DNA from: CAZQLE01 sp964593905
Lineage (GTDB): Bacteria; Chloroflexota; Anaerolineae; Anaerolineales; Anaerolineaceae
DNA length: 11,007 nucleotides
Direction: 5' to 3'
NCBI GenBank assembly: GCA_964593905.1
Contig: CAZQLE010000133.1
Coordinates: forward strand, 1 to 11,007
Under the pieces are notes generated by a model. That model saw only the letters and a list, made by a program, of their open reading frames with translations. It did no database searches and was not told the DNA's origin. Shown here piece by piece: positions 1-6,552 of the stretch (the first letter of the stretch is position 1; each line of letters opens with the position of its first letter). The position numbers were made by a program, and so were the translations under genes.

Positions 1-112
1 CCCCCACTGCCGCCCAGGCCGGCACACCCAGCAGCAAAAAGACAATGAGCTCAACCCCCCGCCCAAAAACCGTCGCCCGGTTCAAACGGCGAACGTTACG
101 CAATAAAGCCAT
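1..112 (-). CDS. N-terminal fragment of a membrane or secreted protein, cut by the window edge
   Basis: An open frame starts with ATG at 112-110 and runs off the window after 37 codons without a stop. The start is supported by a GAGGGA Shine-Dalgarno at 119-124, six bases upstream. The visible protein begins with a basic stretch (MALLRNVRRLNR), then a run of about 15 hydrophobic residues (LIVFLLLGVPAWAAV) at residues 22-36. This is the layout of a signal anchor or signal peptide, so the product is probably inserted in or exported across the membrane. The gene follows the lipoprotein gene in the same direction after a gap of about 110 bases and could be co-transcribed with it. The family cannot be assigned from so short a piece. 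Confidence 0.6.
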   Translation of the reverse strand, partial: MALLRNVRRLNRATVFGRGVELIVFLLLGVPAWAAVG

Positions 113-124
113 GGCAAATCCCTC

Positions 125-158
125 GGGATAAAATAAAATACCGTCCCTTATTTTACCC
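125..158. repeat. Imperfect inverted repeat upstream of the partial gene
   Basis: On the plus strand GGGATAAAATAA (125-136) is mirrored by TTATTTTACCC (148-158), a near-perfect inverted repeat with one extra base and an 11-base spacer. It sits immediately upstream of the Shine-Dalgarno of the gene that starts at 112. It could be an operator or an mRNA leader hairpin. The stem is AT-rich and no T-run follows it in the gene direction, so it is not a convincing terminator for the lipoprotein gene. Confidence 0.3.
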
Positions 159-222
159 GATTAACCTGCAACCCCGCAGCCAGCGCACCCGGTTGGATAC
201 GCCCCGTGTCATATCGCTCCAA

Positions 223-2220
223 TCAATCAAGAAACCACCTGTCTTTGATTTCTTCCGGGGTCATCAATTGGTCCGCAAAAAATTTGTCGTCTTCATAGTT
301 GATGATTTCCAGCTCTTTTAACAGGTTGTCGTTCGTAATCACCGGAAAATCCACCACGAAAGCATTGCCGTACTTGCCACCAGGAGCGGATTCATCCATC
401 TTTTCGCCGCTGAGCAAATAATATGCGCCATACACAGCATCATATGCGATACCCGGTGGGTTACTCACAGCCATGCACTTAAATCCAGGATACTCTGGTA
501 TTCGGTCTTTCCATATATGAAAACCACCTTTCGTGGGGTCGCAGGTGAGCATGGGATACTTCTCAGGATCATTGATGCTTTCCACGATCCCAAAAATCGC
601 ATTGGTATGTCCGGCATTGGTCCAGATGGCCCTCAGGTCTGGGTATCTGGATAACAGGTCTTGTATGGAAGATTTTTCTTCTCTGAAGTTGTAAGTTTTT
701 GCATCACTTGTAACAACCCTGACCCCCGGATACTCTTTTTCAAGTAATCGCTTGATGAGTTCGGTATCTTTTTGCGACGGATCAAAATCAAAATAGGCAA
801 ATTCTCCCGAACCGCCGCTTTCCATAAATAAAGTATTCAGTGTGCGGCGGATCATTTCGCTGTGATCTGCCGTAATTGTGTAGACCCCGTTCATATCAAT
901 TTCAGCGTCCAGCACAAAAACGGGAATGCCTTTTTCAACAGCTTCACGGATTGCAGAGGCAGAACGCTCGATCTTTTCGGGGCCGGAATTTAACACAATC
1001 GCACTGACATTTTTGTTGAGCAATGCAGGAATCGCTCCATAAACACATTGGATGCCTAATTCGTCGCAGGCCTTTTGAAAATTACCCTTGCGCTGCCATT
1101 GAGAGGGATCATCCCCTGCATAGCCCAGGAGCAGTTCATTTTGGAGATCAGTAGGCCCGGTTTCAGAAACAGCCGATTCTTCAGAGCCACCCCCCTCAAA
1201 ACCTGAGAGGCAGTTGACCGGCCAATCAGGGTTGCGATCCATGCCAGGGTTGTTGGTGAGGTTGAAAAAGATATCCGGATAAATTTCACCGACCAGATAG
1301 ATCTCTTCATTCCCTGCATGGAAGTCACCACTGATACATTCGACCCGGTCGCCATCTGAGGTCTTGAAAGGTAAATAATGCTGCACTTCACCCTTCCCGC
1401 CGGCGCTGCGGACGTTGGAACCATCGGCGCCCATTACACATTTGATGCAAACCCCATCCGGGTGATCCCAATCGGAGATGATTTTGCCATCCATCGTCCA
1501 CAAAACAGAATGGGCTTTGCCATTATCTGTCAATTTCAAGAGGTTGCTGCCGTCTGAATTCATCACGAATATATTTAAATTCTGCCCATCCCCTGAAAGC
1601 CAGGCAATCTTGCTGCCATCTGGCGACCAGGCCGGCTGTGTATCTTTTTCAGGGCTATTGGTTAAATTTACGGGTTGCCCGCTTTGGTCTGCCGTTATCA
1701 CGTGGATATCACCATTGCCGGCAAACACGATCTGCTTTCCATCAGGCGACCAGGTCGGCCACTCGCTGTAAAAATTTGTCGTCAACTGGAATACATTGCC
1801 GCCATTCGCGTCCATGATATAGATGGCCTGCCTGCTCGCTACTTCGTTAGGACGCGTGGAAACAAAAGCGATCTGGCTGCCATCTGGCGACCAGGCGGGA
1901 TTAAAATCATCAGCGGGATCGTTCGTGAGATTGACCTGATTGTTTCCATCCGGATCCATCCCATAGATCTCGCGATTGCCATCGCGATCAGAGTCAAAGG
2001 CGATATTGCAGGGCAAAGGCAACGGGGTAACCGTGGGAGAAGGCGCCTGTGTGGGTGTGAGGGTTGCGGTGGCCGTGGGCGCCAGGGTTGAAATGGGCGT
2101 TTCGGTCACAGGGAATGTTTCGCTGGCAGACGGTGTGGGAACGGTTGATGGACCACAACCTGTGAAGAGAAAGAGACAAACGAACAAGGTGGCAATGGTG
2201 GATGGAATCAACGTTTTCAT
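223..2220 (-). CDS. Lipoprotein with TolB-like beta-propeller fused to a periplasmic sugar-binding domain
   Basis: The predicted product is a 665-residue surface lipoprotein. Residues 1-22 form a lipoprotein signal peptide with lipobox LFTGC; Cys22 would be lipidated. Residues 23-70 are a Pro/Thr/Ser-rich linker. Residues 71 to about 340 carry repeated PD40/TolB-type blades, recognisable as repeated AWSPDGSxIAF, TWSPDGKQIVF and 'IYxMDxxGxN..LT' segments. From about 365 to the end the sequence resembles class-I periplasmic sugar-binding proteins: LLLGYAGDDPSQW, GIPVFVLDAE, LRAIWTNAG and GIAYDAVYGAYYLL. The likely role is ligand capture or sensing at the cell surface; the ligand is unknown. Two ATGs occur in tandem (2223 and 2220). 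The AAAGGG Shine-Dalgarno at 2226-2231 is five bases from the second and only two from the first, so 2220 is preferred. No ABC permease or ATPase gene is visible nearby, so a sensory role is also possible. Confidence 0.88.
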   Translation of the reverse strand: MKTLIPSTIATLFVCLFLFTGCGPSTVPTPSASETFPVTETPISTLAPTATATLTPTQAPSPTVTPLPLPCNIAFDSDRDGNREIYGMDPDGNNQVNLTNDPADDFNPAWSPDGSQIAFVSTRPNEVASRQAIYIMDANGGNVFQLTTNFYSEWPTWSPDGKQIVFAGNGDIHVITADQSGQPVNLTNSPEKDTQPAWSPDGSKIAWLSGDGQNLNIFVMNSDGSNLLKLTDNGKAHSVLWTMDGKIISDWDHPDGVCIKCVMGADGSNVRSAGGKGEVQHYLPFKTSDGDRVECISGDFHAGNEEIYLVGEIYPDIFFNLTNNPGMDRNPDWPVNCLSGFEGGGSEESAVSETGPTDLQNELLLGYAGDDPSQWQRKGNFQKACDELGIQCVYGAIPALLNKNVSAIVLNSGPEKIERSASAIREAVEKGIPVFVLDAEIDMNGVYTITADHSEMIRRTLNTLFMESGGSGEFAYFDFDPSQKDTELIKRLLEKEYPGVRVVTSDAKTYNFREEKSSIQDLLSRYPDLRAIWTNAGHTNAIFGIVESINDPEKYPMLTCDPTKGGFHIWKDRIPEYPGFKCMAVSNPPGIAYDAVYGAYYLLSGEKMDESAPGGKYGNAFVVDFPVITNDNLLKELEIINYEDDKFFADQLMTPEEIKDRWFLD

Positions 2221-2282
2221 CATATCCCTTTCAAGAATATTGGAATTTTTGCATCAACCGGGCATGTTGCCAGAATCTTCTT

Positions 2283-2311
2283 CGGTTTCTATTTTTTCTA
2301 CGCCGAAACCG
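2283..2311 (-). other. Weak hairpin over the end of the DUF1801 gene
   Basis: CGGTTTC (2283-2289) pairs with GAAACCG (2305-2311) across a 15-base loop, overlapping the stop codon of the gene ending at 2298. In the gene direction no T-tract follows the stem, so it does not qualify as a standard intrinsic terminator. It is the only structured element between this gene and the lipoprotein gene. Confidence 0.2.
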
Positions 2312-2705
2312 CGCGGTATTCACGGGCGATTATTTCATACAAAACAGCAAGATCAACATCCTCCAATTTGTTGACGTAGAGACAGGCAACCGATTTCTTA
2401 TATTTGCCGAGCCTGGCGTAGAGTTCTGCTGCGCCTTCGAAATTATAGTCGACATAGAAGGTCAGGTTCGCTTTGCGCGGCGAAAAAGCGGCCGCCGGCA
2501 TATCTCCCTCACGCCCGGTCGCATAGGTATAGTGAAGCGTTCCAAAACCGATAATGGATGGTCCCCACAGCACCGGGGGCAGCCCGGTAACTTCTTGATA
2601 GATCTTCAGGGCAGTAAGCGCATCGGCACGACGGCGGGGATTCTCAATCGCGGCGATAAAGTCATCAACAGACGCCAAAGTGGGTTTCGTCTTGTTCTCA
2701 GCCAT
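2298..2705 (-). CDS. DUF1801 family protein
   Basis: A 135-residue soluble protein that matches the DUF1801 (YdhG-like) family along its length. The characteristic segments are a helical N-terminus (VDDFIAAIENPRRRADA), LWGPSIIGFGTLHYTYATGR, then GDMPAAAFSPRKANLTFYVD, then GKYKKSVACLYVNKLEDVD. The family is small and has no established biochemical function. The ATG at 2705 is chosen over one seven codons upstream because a strong GGGAGG Shine-Dalgarno (2711-2716) lies five bases before it. The gene is the last small one in the array before the lipoprotein gene, with 77 bases between its end and that gene's start. No attC-like site is recognisable after it, so it is either the oldest cassette or an ordinary chromosomal gene. 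It is only distantly like the other DUF1801 gene at 6547-6951. Confidence 0.85.
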   Translation of the reverse strand: MAENKTKPTLASVDDFIAAIENPRRRADALTALKIYQEVTGLPPVLWGPSIIGFGTLHYTYATGREGDMPAAAFSPRKANLTFYVDYNFEGAAELYARLGKYKKSVACLYVNKLEDVDLAVLYEIIAREYRAVSA

Positions 2706-2790
2706 TTCAGCCTCCCAATAAGCCATTGTCTTTACCCATCACAGGCATATTGATTTGATCATAGTACACTTTCTGCGATTCTGAATCAAA

Positions 2791-2824
2791 CCACGCCCGC
2801 ACACCAGGCACTCGCTTTGTTAGC
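2791..2824 (-). repeat. Degenerate attC-like half-site after the DUF7000 gene
   Basis: In gene orientation this stretch begins with GCTAAC, close to the R'' box consensus RYYYAAC, followed by AAAGCG. It continues with TGCCTGGTGTGCGGGCG, which closely resembles TGCACCTGGTGTGTGGGC from the attC-like site at 3425-3511. No matching GTTRRRY box is found in the following 90 bases before the next gene, so the right half appears lost. I read this as the eroded site of the DUF7000 cassette. Confidence 0.4.
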
Positions 2825-2902
2825 TGTTTTTGTTTTGCCATACCATGATATTTAACTGAAATCTTCTGCGTGCCAGGGAGCGATTTATTAGATGCTTCAT
2901 TT

Positions 2903-3397
2903 TCATCCATCTACCCAATGGATTGAAGTGGATATCTCCTCAGCAACGGAAACCAGTTTGTTTTTTATATCCCCGGTCAATTTATCTAAGTCGTCAAAAT
3001 CTGGGTTTTCTATTAAAACAACCTCAAAAATCGAATATTGGGGCATTTCTGAACCATTAATCCATTTGGTGTTTTTTAACAACTTCCAATATTTCTCTTG
3101 TATGTCTTTTGTTTGACCTAAAAGCCATGCCTCAAATCTTACATGCTTGTGGTTGAAAACCAAACCAAATTTTAATTTTTTATCCTTCAGAAAATCATTT
3201 GAAAGATAAAAATACGTATAGTCCATATAACCTTGAAAAACATTCCCGACAGAATATGTATCGGATAAATCTTTAGAAAATACAGTTTTCAACTTCTGAA
3301 CAAATTTCACTAACTCGGCATATGCAACTTGGACATCGCCATTTTTCAATAATTCTTTATAAGCAGTAACAAAATAATTCAAATTTGTCTTTTCCAC
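2903..3397 (-). CDS. DUF7000 family protein
   Basis: A 164-residue soluble protein starting with GTG at 3397. A Shine-Dalgarno-like AAGGGA lies nine bases upstream (3407-3412). The N-terminal part (YFVTAYKELLKNGDVQVAYAELVKFVQKLKTVF) and the middle (DYTYFYLSNDFLKDKKLKFGLVFNHKHVRFEAWLLGQ) match what I recall of the DUF7000 family, which is frequent near mobile regions and has no known function. The length fits a complete member. There is no signal peptide or membrane segment, so the product is probably cytoplasmic. Base composition is clearly AT-rich compared with the RibD_C gene upstream, which fits separate origins. The gene starts 27 bases after the GTTGGGT box of the preceding attC-like site, as expected of a cassette gene. 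Confidence 0.75.
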   Translation of the reverse strand: MEKTNLNYFVTAYKELLKNGDVQVAYAELVKFVQKLKTVFSKDLSDTYSVGNVFQGYMDYTYFYLSNDFLKDKKLKFGLVFNHKHVRFEAWLLGQTKDIQEKYWKLLKNTKWINGSEMPQYSIFEVVLIENPDFDDLDKLTGDIKNKLVSVAEEISTSIHWVDG

Positions 3398-3424
3398 TTG
3401 AGTATTTCCCTTCGACTACCAACC

Positions 3425-3511
3425 ACCCAACGGATTTAACTTACCTGCCCACACACCAGGTGCAGTTCATCCCGCTGATTATACGGGGTGCATTGTCAGG
3501 CGGCGTTACCT
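3425..3511 (-). repeat. attC-like recombination site A (after first RibD_C gene)
   Basis: In gene orientation it begins with AGGTAACGCCGCC (R''-like, ending AAC, followed by GCC). It contains GTGCACCC...GGGATGAACTGCACC in the centre and ends GGTAAGTTAAATCC plus GTTGGGT, a match to the R' consensus GTTRRRY at 3425-3431. The stop codon of the upstream gene (3496-3498) lies inside the site. The next gene starts 27 bases beyond R'. The left arm of this copy diverges from sites B-D more than its right arm does. Confidence 0.72.
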
Positions 3512-4068
3512 TGCCCTGTTCGATAGCGGAGAAAAACCACGCCGCTGTCAAAGCGGCGTTCCTCCAAAAGCTCAAGCTCCAGGCGAACGTTATCAGGGAG
3601 GGCTGGTTTGCCCCCGCCCACGATGATCGGTGTGAGAAACAGGTGACACTCGTCGATCAACCCGGCCCGAAAGGCGTGAGCAGCCAGTTCGGGGCCGCCA
3701 ATGAGAATATCCTGTTCGACAGCCGCTTTCAATTGTTGAATGACCGCCGGATTGAAGTTTCGCTCCAATTGCGTCTTGCGCGTGAATACAGCCGCCAACG
3801 TTTTGGAGTACACGATTTTATCTGCGGCTTGCCAGGTCTCTGCGAAGTCGCGCAAGAGTGGAGACTCAGCAGCCAGGCTGGGGTCGGTCTCCCAGACCAT
3901 CAGGGTCTCATACATTCGCCGCCCATAGAGATGGGTGCCGGCCGACCGTTCGAGGTCGTTGATAAATCGGTGTACCGCCTCGTCTGGCGCTGCCCAGTCG
4001 AAATGACCATTCACGTCCTCGATATAGCCATCCAGTGACGAAATTGCCGAGTAGATCAAGCGAGCCAT
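3496..4068 (-). CDS. Dihydrofolate reductase-like (RibD C-terminal domain) protein, copy 1
   Basis: A 190-residue soluble protein of the YyaP/RibD_C branch of the dihydrofolate reductase fold. Visible signatures are the N-terminal strand and turn ARLIYSAISSLDGYI (2-16), LYGRRMYETL (47-56), DKIVYSKTL (83-91), the ILIGG nucleotide-binding strand and turn (121-125) and PIIVGGGKP (147-155). Members are presumed NADPH-dependent reductases, but most have no known substrate. The family differs from the trimethoprim-resistant DfrA and DfrB enzymes of clinical cassettes, so resistance should not be inferred. The start is fixed by a near-perfect AAAGGAGG Shine-Dalgarno. The last residues (about TGQGNAA) and the stop are encoded within the attC-like site, a common feature of cassette genes. 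Confidence 0.88.
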   Translation of the reverse strand: MARLIYSAISSLDGYIEDVNGHFDWAAPDEAVHRFINDLERSAGTHLYGRRMYETLMVWETDPSLAAESPLLRDFAETWQAADKIVYSKTLAAVFTRKTQLERNFNPAVIQQLKAAVEQDILIGGPELAAHAFRAGLIDECHLFLTPIIVGGGKPALPDNVRLELELLEERRFDSGVVFLRYRTGQGNAA

Positions 4069-4074
4069 ACGAAA

Positions 4075-4082
4075 CCTCCTTT
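4075..4082 (-). promoter_or_regulatory. Strong Shine-Dalgarno of RibD_C gene copy 1
   Basis: AAAGGAGG lies six bases upstream of the ATG at 4068. It is the strongest ribosome binding site in the window and settles the start. It suggests efficient translation if the cassette is transcribed. Confidence 0.85.
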
Positions 4083-4141
4083 TGTGAGTAGCACCTGTAA
4101 TTCAAATCGCTTCAACAAACCGCGCAAATGGCCCATAAACC

Positions 4142-4232
4142 GCCCAACGGGTTTGCCTTCCCTGCCGGCCCGCGCGCCCGGTGCAGATCATCCCGATGAT
4201 CTTGTGGAGCACGTCGTTGGCTGCCGGTTTAT
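4142..4232 (-). repeat. attC-like recombination site B (after cupin gene)
   Basis: In gene orientation the site begins TAAACCGGCAGCC, passes through GGGATGATCTGCACCGGGCG and GGGCCGGCAG, and ends GGGAAGGCAAACCC plus GTTGGGC (4142-4148), a perfect GTTRRRY box. The right half is almost identical to sites C and D, while the left arm differs. It starts about 115 bases after the cupin stop codon; that interval (4233-4345) is AT-rich and holds nothing I recognise. The first RibD_C gene starts about 75 bases beyond R'. Confidence 0.8.
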
Positions 4233-4345
4233 TGCGATAGTCTAACTACTGCCTGAAAAAGACACGAACATAGAACTGATAAAATTATTTTTTGGCTTTT
4301 ATTTTTGGCAAGAGCCCAAAACTTAACTTACCAAAGCGCTATTTA

Positions 4346-4831
4346 TTAAACCTTCAACGGCGGTCCAACCAATTCCATACCATGTGAACGCCATAATTCA
4401 GGCTCCAGGGGTGGCATTGCATTGGCTTTTGTTACTTCTCGAAAAAAAGATTCCATTTTTCCTGCTGGCATAAAAGCAATCAGAATTTTGCCACGTTCAC
4501 CACCAGTATATGCCCAGACATGCGGGACTTTACGAGGTGCAAGAACTGAATCGCCAGGGTTTAACCTAAATTTCTCTTGCCCTACTTCCAGGATGAATTC
4601 ACCTTCAACCGCATAAAACCATTCATCTTGGTCAAAATGCAAATGTCGTGCGGGACCACCTTTCTCATGAAAGGTGTTTTCGATAATCAAGACACCATCG
4701 CTGTCTTTTGGCGTTACTTTGAAAGTAATCTCACTAACACCAAGCCTGTGGTGCTCTCCAAACTGGTCTTGGTTTGCGGCCACGCGAAGGATAGGTGCAT
4801 GATTGTTTTGAGGTTCAAGAGAAATACCCAT
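4346..4831 (-). CDS. Small single-domain cupin protein
   Basis: A 161-residue protein with one conserved beta-barrel cupin domain at about residues 28-122. Cupin motif 1 is complete: His63 and His65 in HLH, Glu70 in DQDE and Gly77 after FYAVEG, matching HxHx4Ex6G. Motif 2 is GDSVLAPRKVPHVW, with His104 as the fourth likely metal ligand. The two His, the Glu and His104 would bind a divalent metal, so it could be an active dioxygenase or isomerase or a small-molecule binder; the substrate cannot be read from sequence. No DNA-binding domain is fused. The ATG at 4831 has an AAGGA Shine-Dalgarno about eight bases upstream. R' of site C precedes the start by about 50 bases and site B follows the stop. 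Confidence 0.9.
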   Translation of the reverse strand: MGISLEPQNNHAPILRVAANQDQFGEHHRLGVSEITFKVTPKDSDGVLIIENTFHEKGGPARHLHFDQDEWFYAVEGEFILEVGQEKFRLNPGDSVLAPRKVPHVWAYTGGERGKILIAFMPAGKMESFFREVTKANAMPPLEPELWRSHGMELVGPPLKV

Positions 4832-4881
4832 AAAAGATTCCTTTTTGAATATGGTTCATAACGTTGATTTTGCACGAAGCC

Positions 4882-4971
4882 GCCCAACGGGTTTGCCTTC
4901 CCTGCCGGCCCGCACGCCCGGTGCAGATCATCCCGCTGAGCTTACGGGGCGCGGTGGTGGGCGGCGTTTGC
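4882..4971 (-). repeat. attC-like recombination site C (after membrane-protein gene)
   Basis: In gene orientation it begins GCAAACGCCGCCCACCACC and has an internal CCCCG...CGGG stem-loop followed by GCACCGGGCGTGC, which can form a second hairpin. It ends GGGAAGGCAAACCC plus GTTGGGC (4882-4888). The outer arms are complementary (GCCGCCCA to TGGGCGGC). It is nearly identical to site D over its whole length, with the few differences mainly in two spots: next to L' and in the loop region. Confidence 0.85.
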
Positions 4972-5013
4972 TGCAGAGCACACTTGCTACTTGAACGTGG
5001 CTCATAGGCCTTG

Positions 5014-5703
5014 TCAGGGTGCGGGAGTTTCCGCAGTATCAGATTTGGCACCTGTAAACATTTTTGCGAGCAGGAGGAATACAATGGGGCCTGCTGCCCC
5101 CCAACCGAGGATGCCGACAATGATGGCCTGCGCAGGCGAAACCGCAAGCCAGACCAACCCCGCGAGACATAGAGCCCCGCTCAAAATCATCACAAGGCGC
5201 AGTGCAGTCTTGAGCGTGTTTCCGCCAAAGACCGGTGCCGCCAGTAGCATCGATATCCCAAAGAACCAATCCCAGACGAAGTTGTCCAGAACAAACGCGG
5301 GAGCAGGCCACTTGCACGGAAGGAACATCGCGCGCCATGACGCTGAGAACAGCTCAGGCTGGCTGCTCACCATAAGCAGCAAGAAGTTGATGCAAGAGGT
5401 AATTGCCACGCAAGCGATCATGAAAGCGAGCGCTGCAAGGCTGTACGGTTTGGTGTTGGGTGACGCATAAGCATGGACTGCGACCATTGAGAGCACCAGG
5501 AACGGGCCCATCACGACAACCAACAGCGCCATGATCGAGAGGAAAGGTCCGCTCTCCACAGCCGCCCCTTGCGACGCATACGCCAACCCCGACACAACCG
5601 CATAGATCTCGGTCACAATGAAGGTCATCCATGCAGCGACAATTCCAACAGTCCTGGCTTGTGGAGTGAATGTCGAATCCGGTGGAACGCTAGAATGCTT
5701 CAT
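5014..5703 (-). CDS. Six-helix integral membrane protein of unknown function
   Basis: A 229-residue protein with six predicted transmembrane segments at about 18-40, 53-77, 87-112, 140-159, 165-188 and 192-213. The N-terminus is short and polar and the C-terminal tail is hydrophilic (KMFTGAKSDTAETPAP). I do not recognise a named family. The extramembrane parts are too short for an enzymatic domain, and conserved-looking features are limited to aromatic residues around CKWPAPAFVLDNFVWDWFF. The ATG at 5703 is preferred over one nine codons upstream, because a GAGGAG Shine-Dalgarno (5712-5717) lies eight bases before it. The gene is GC-rich and bracketed by the two most similar attC-like sites, D upstream and C downstream. 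Confidence 0.82.
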   Translation of the reverse strand: MKHSSVPPDSTFTPQARTVGIVAAWMTFIVTEIYAVVSGLAYASQGAAVESGPFLSIMALLVVVMGPFLVLSMVAVHAYASPNTKPYSLAALAFMIACVAITSCINFLLLMVSSQPELFSASWRAMFLPCKWPAPAFVLDNFVWDWFFGISMLLAAPVFGGNTLKTALRLVMILSGALCLAGLVWLAVSPAQAIIVGILGWGAAGPIVFLLLAKMFTGAKSDTAETPAP

Positions 5704-5724
5704 GTCCGGGTCTCCTCTGCCGCA

Positions 5725-5817
5725 GCCCAACGGGTTTGCCTTACCACCTGCCGGCCCGCACGCCCGGTGCAGTTTACCCCGCTGAGCTTACGGGGCGCGG
5801 TGGTGGGCGGCGTTTAC
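5725..5817 (-). repeat. attC-like recombination site D (after helical-repeat gene)
   Basis: In gene orientation it begins GTAAACGCCGCCCACCACC and ends GGTGGTAAGGCAAACCC plus GTTGGGC (5725-5731). The arms pair as GCC...CCACC with GGTGG..GGC. The interior has CCCCG...CGGGG and GCAC...GTGC hairpins. The stop codon of the upstream gene (5814-5816) lies inside the R'' part, so its last codon runs directly into the site. The next gene starts 22 bases beyond R'. This is the best example of the family in the window. Confidence 0.87.
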
Positions 5818-6455
5818 AAATGATACTTTTTGACAAGTTCCTTTGCCTTTTTCCTGGTTTTCGGACTAATGCAATTGGCCTCTGTTCTGATAAATTTGTT
5901 GATTCCATTTTGCTCCGGTACATCGGCGTAGATTTCATCAAAAATATCCAGGACATCAGCCTTAAGCACGCCCTTCTGCTTTTCAGTATAGTCACAACGC
6001 TGATCAATATCCAGTAAAATTTCGATGATCGGTTCCCGTTGTTCGGGCTTGTGACGATAGATTTTTAGCAAATTTTTCACACAACAATTTCCAGTCATAA
6101 ACTTCTCGTCATTGACGATGCTGAAATACTCGTCTTTGATCTCTGCAAATCGGTTTTCCGGGTCCACGCGGGTCAGGTTGCCAATGATTTCCAGTGCAAA
6201 ATCCCGATGATATGAATTTTTATGATGCAGCAATTGCGCAATCTCGCTCCAGTAGGAATAAAATAGTTCAGGACGTTCGCGGCTGGCTTTGTCGACGACA
6301 TCGTAACAGTGATAATAAACCATGATCGCAGGATTCATTAGCATTTGGCGAACGATCTCGTTTCGCACAGGCTCGTTTTTTATCGCCAATTGAGCGAACG
6401 CATTGACGTCAAAATCTTTGTTTGCTATCTGTTCTATTATTTGTGTAGAATCCAT
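5814..6455 (-). CDS. Helical-repeat (HEAT-like) protein of unknown function
   Basis: A 213-residue, probably all-helical soluble protein. Successive amphipathic helices such as FAQLAIKNEPVRNEIVRQML, ELFYSYWSEIAQLLHHK, SYHRDFALEIIGNLTRVDP and CCVKNLLKIYRHKPEQREPIIEILLDI look like HEAT- or ARM-type repeats, which usually serve protein binding. I see no catalytic motif. The C-terminus is basic (SPKTRKKAKELVKKYHL). The open frame continues upstream to 6578, but that extension would translate the attC-like site E, so the ATG at 6455 is chosen, 29 bases after R' of that site. The Shine-Dalgarno is weak (GAGA). Some HEAT-repeat DNA glycosylases (AlkD type) have a similar length, but I see no clear signature for that. 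Confidence 0.75.
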   Translation of the reverse strand: MDSTQIIEQIANKDFDVNAFAQLAIKNEPVRNEIVRQMLMNPAIMVYYHCYDVVDKASRERPELFYSYWSEIAQLLHHKNSYHRDFALEIIGNLTRVDPENRFAEIKDEYFSIVNDEKFMTGNCCVKNLLKIYRHKPEQREPIIEILLDIDQRCDYTEKQKGVLKADVLDIFDEIYADVPEQNGINKFIRTEANCISPKTRKKAKELVKKYHL

Positions 6456-6483
6456 TGATTTCTCGCATCTTGTTAATCTGACC

Positions 6484-6552
6484 GCCCAACGGACTTGCAA
6501 TAGCAGGCCCACACTGTGCCGCATACGAAGCAGCCAGGGCTCAGGGTTAATC
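6484..6552 (-). repeat. attC-like recombination site E (after DUF1801 gene)
   Basis: A short member of about 69 bases. In gene orientation it begins GATTAAC (R''-like, containing the stop codon of the upstream gene), has TGCTTCGTATGCGGCACAGTG in the middle and ends TTGCAAGTCC plus GTTGGGC (6484-6490). The middle part is shared with site F and differs from sites B-D, so the array contains at least two attC subfamilies. Confidence 0.72.

Noticed and set aside
2252..2258. GTTGATG in gene orientation after the DUF1801 gene, as an attC R' box.
   Set aside because: It deviates from GTTRRRY at two positions and has no L'-like segment or left arm.
2202..2753. A 183-codon plus-strand frame opposite the DUF1801 gene and lipoprotein start.
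   Set aside because: The minus strand carries a clear DUF1801 protein with a strong ribosome binding site; the plus-strand product has no recognisable features.
2707..2910. A 67-codon open frame between the DUF7000 and DUF1801 genes, overlapping the former by eight bases.
   Set aside because: It has no Shine-Dalgarno and no recognisable domain, and it runs through the degenerate attC-like half-site. It is more likely a chance frame, though a short coupled ORF cannot be excluded.
3385..4038. A 217-codon plus-strand frame opposite the first RibD_C gene.
   Set aside because: It is antisense to a well-supported gene, passes through attC-like site A and shows no coherent protein family.
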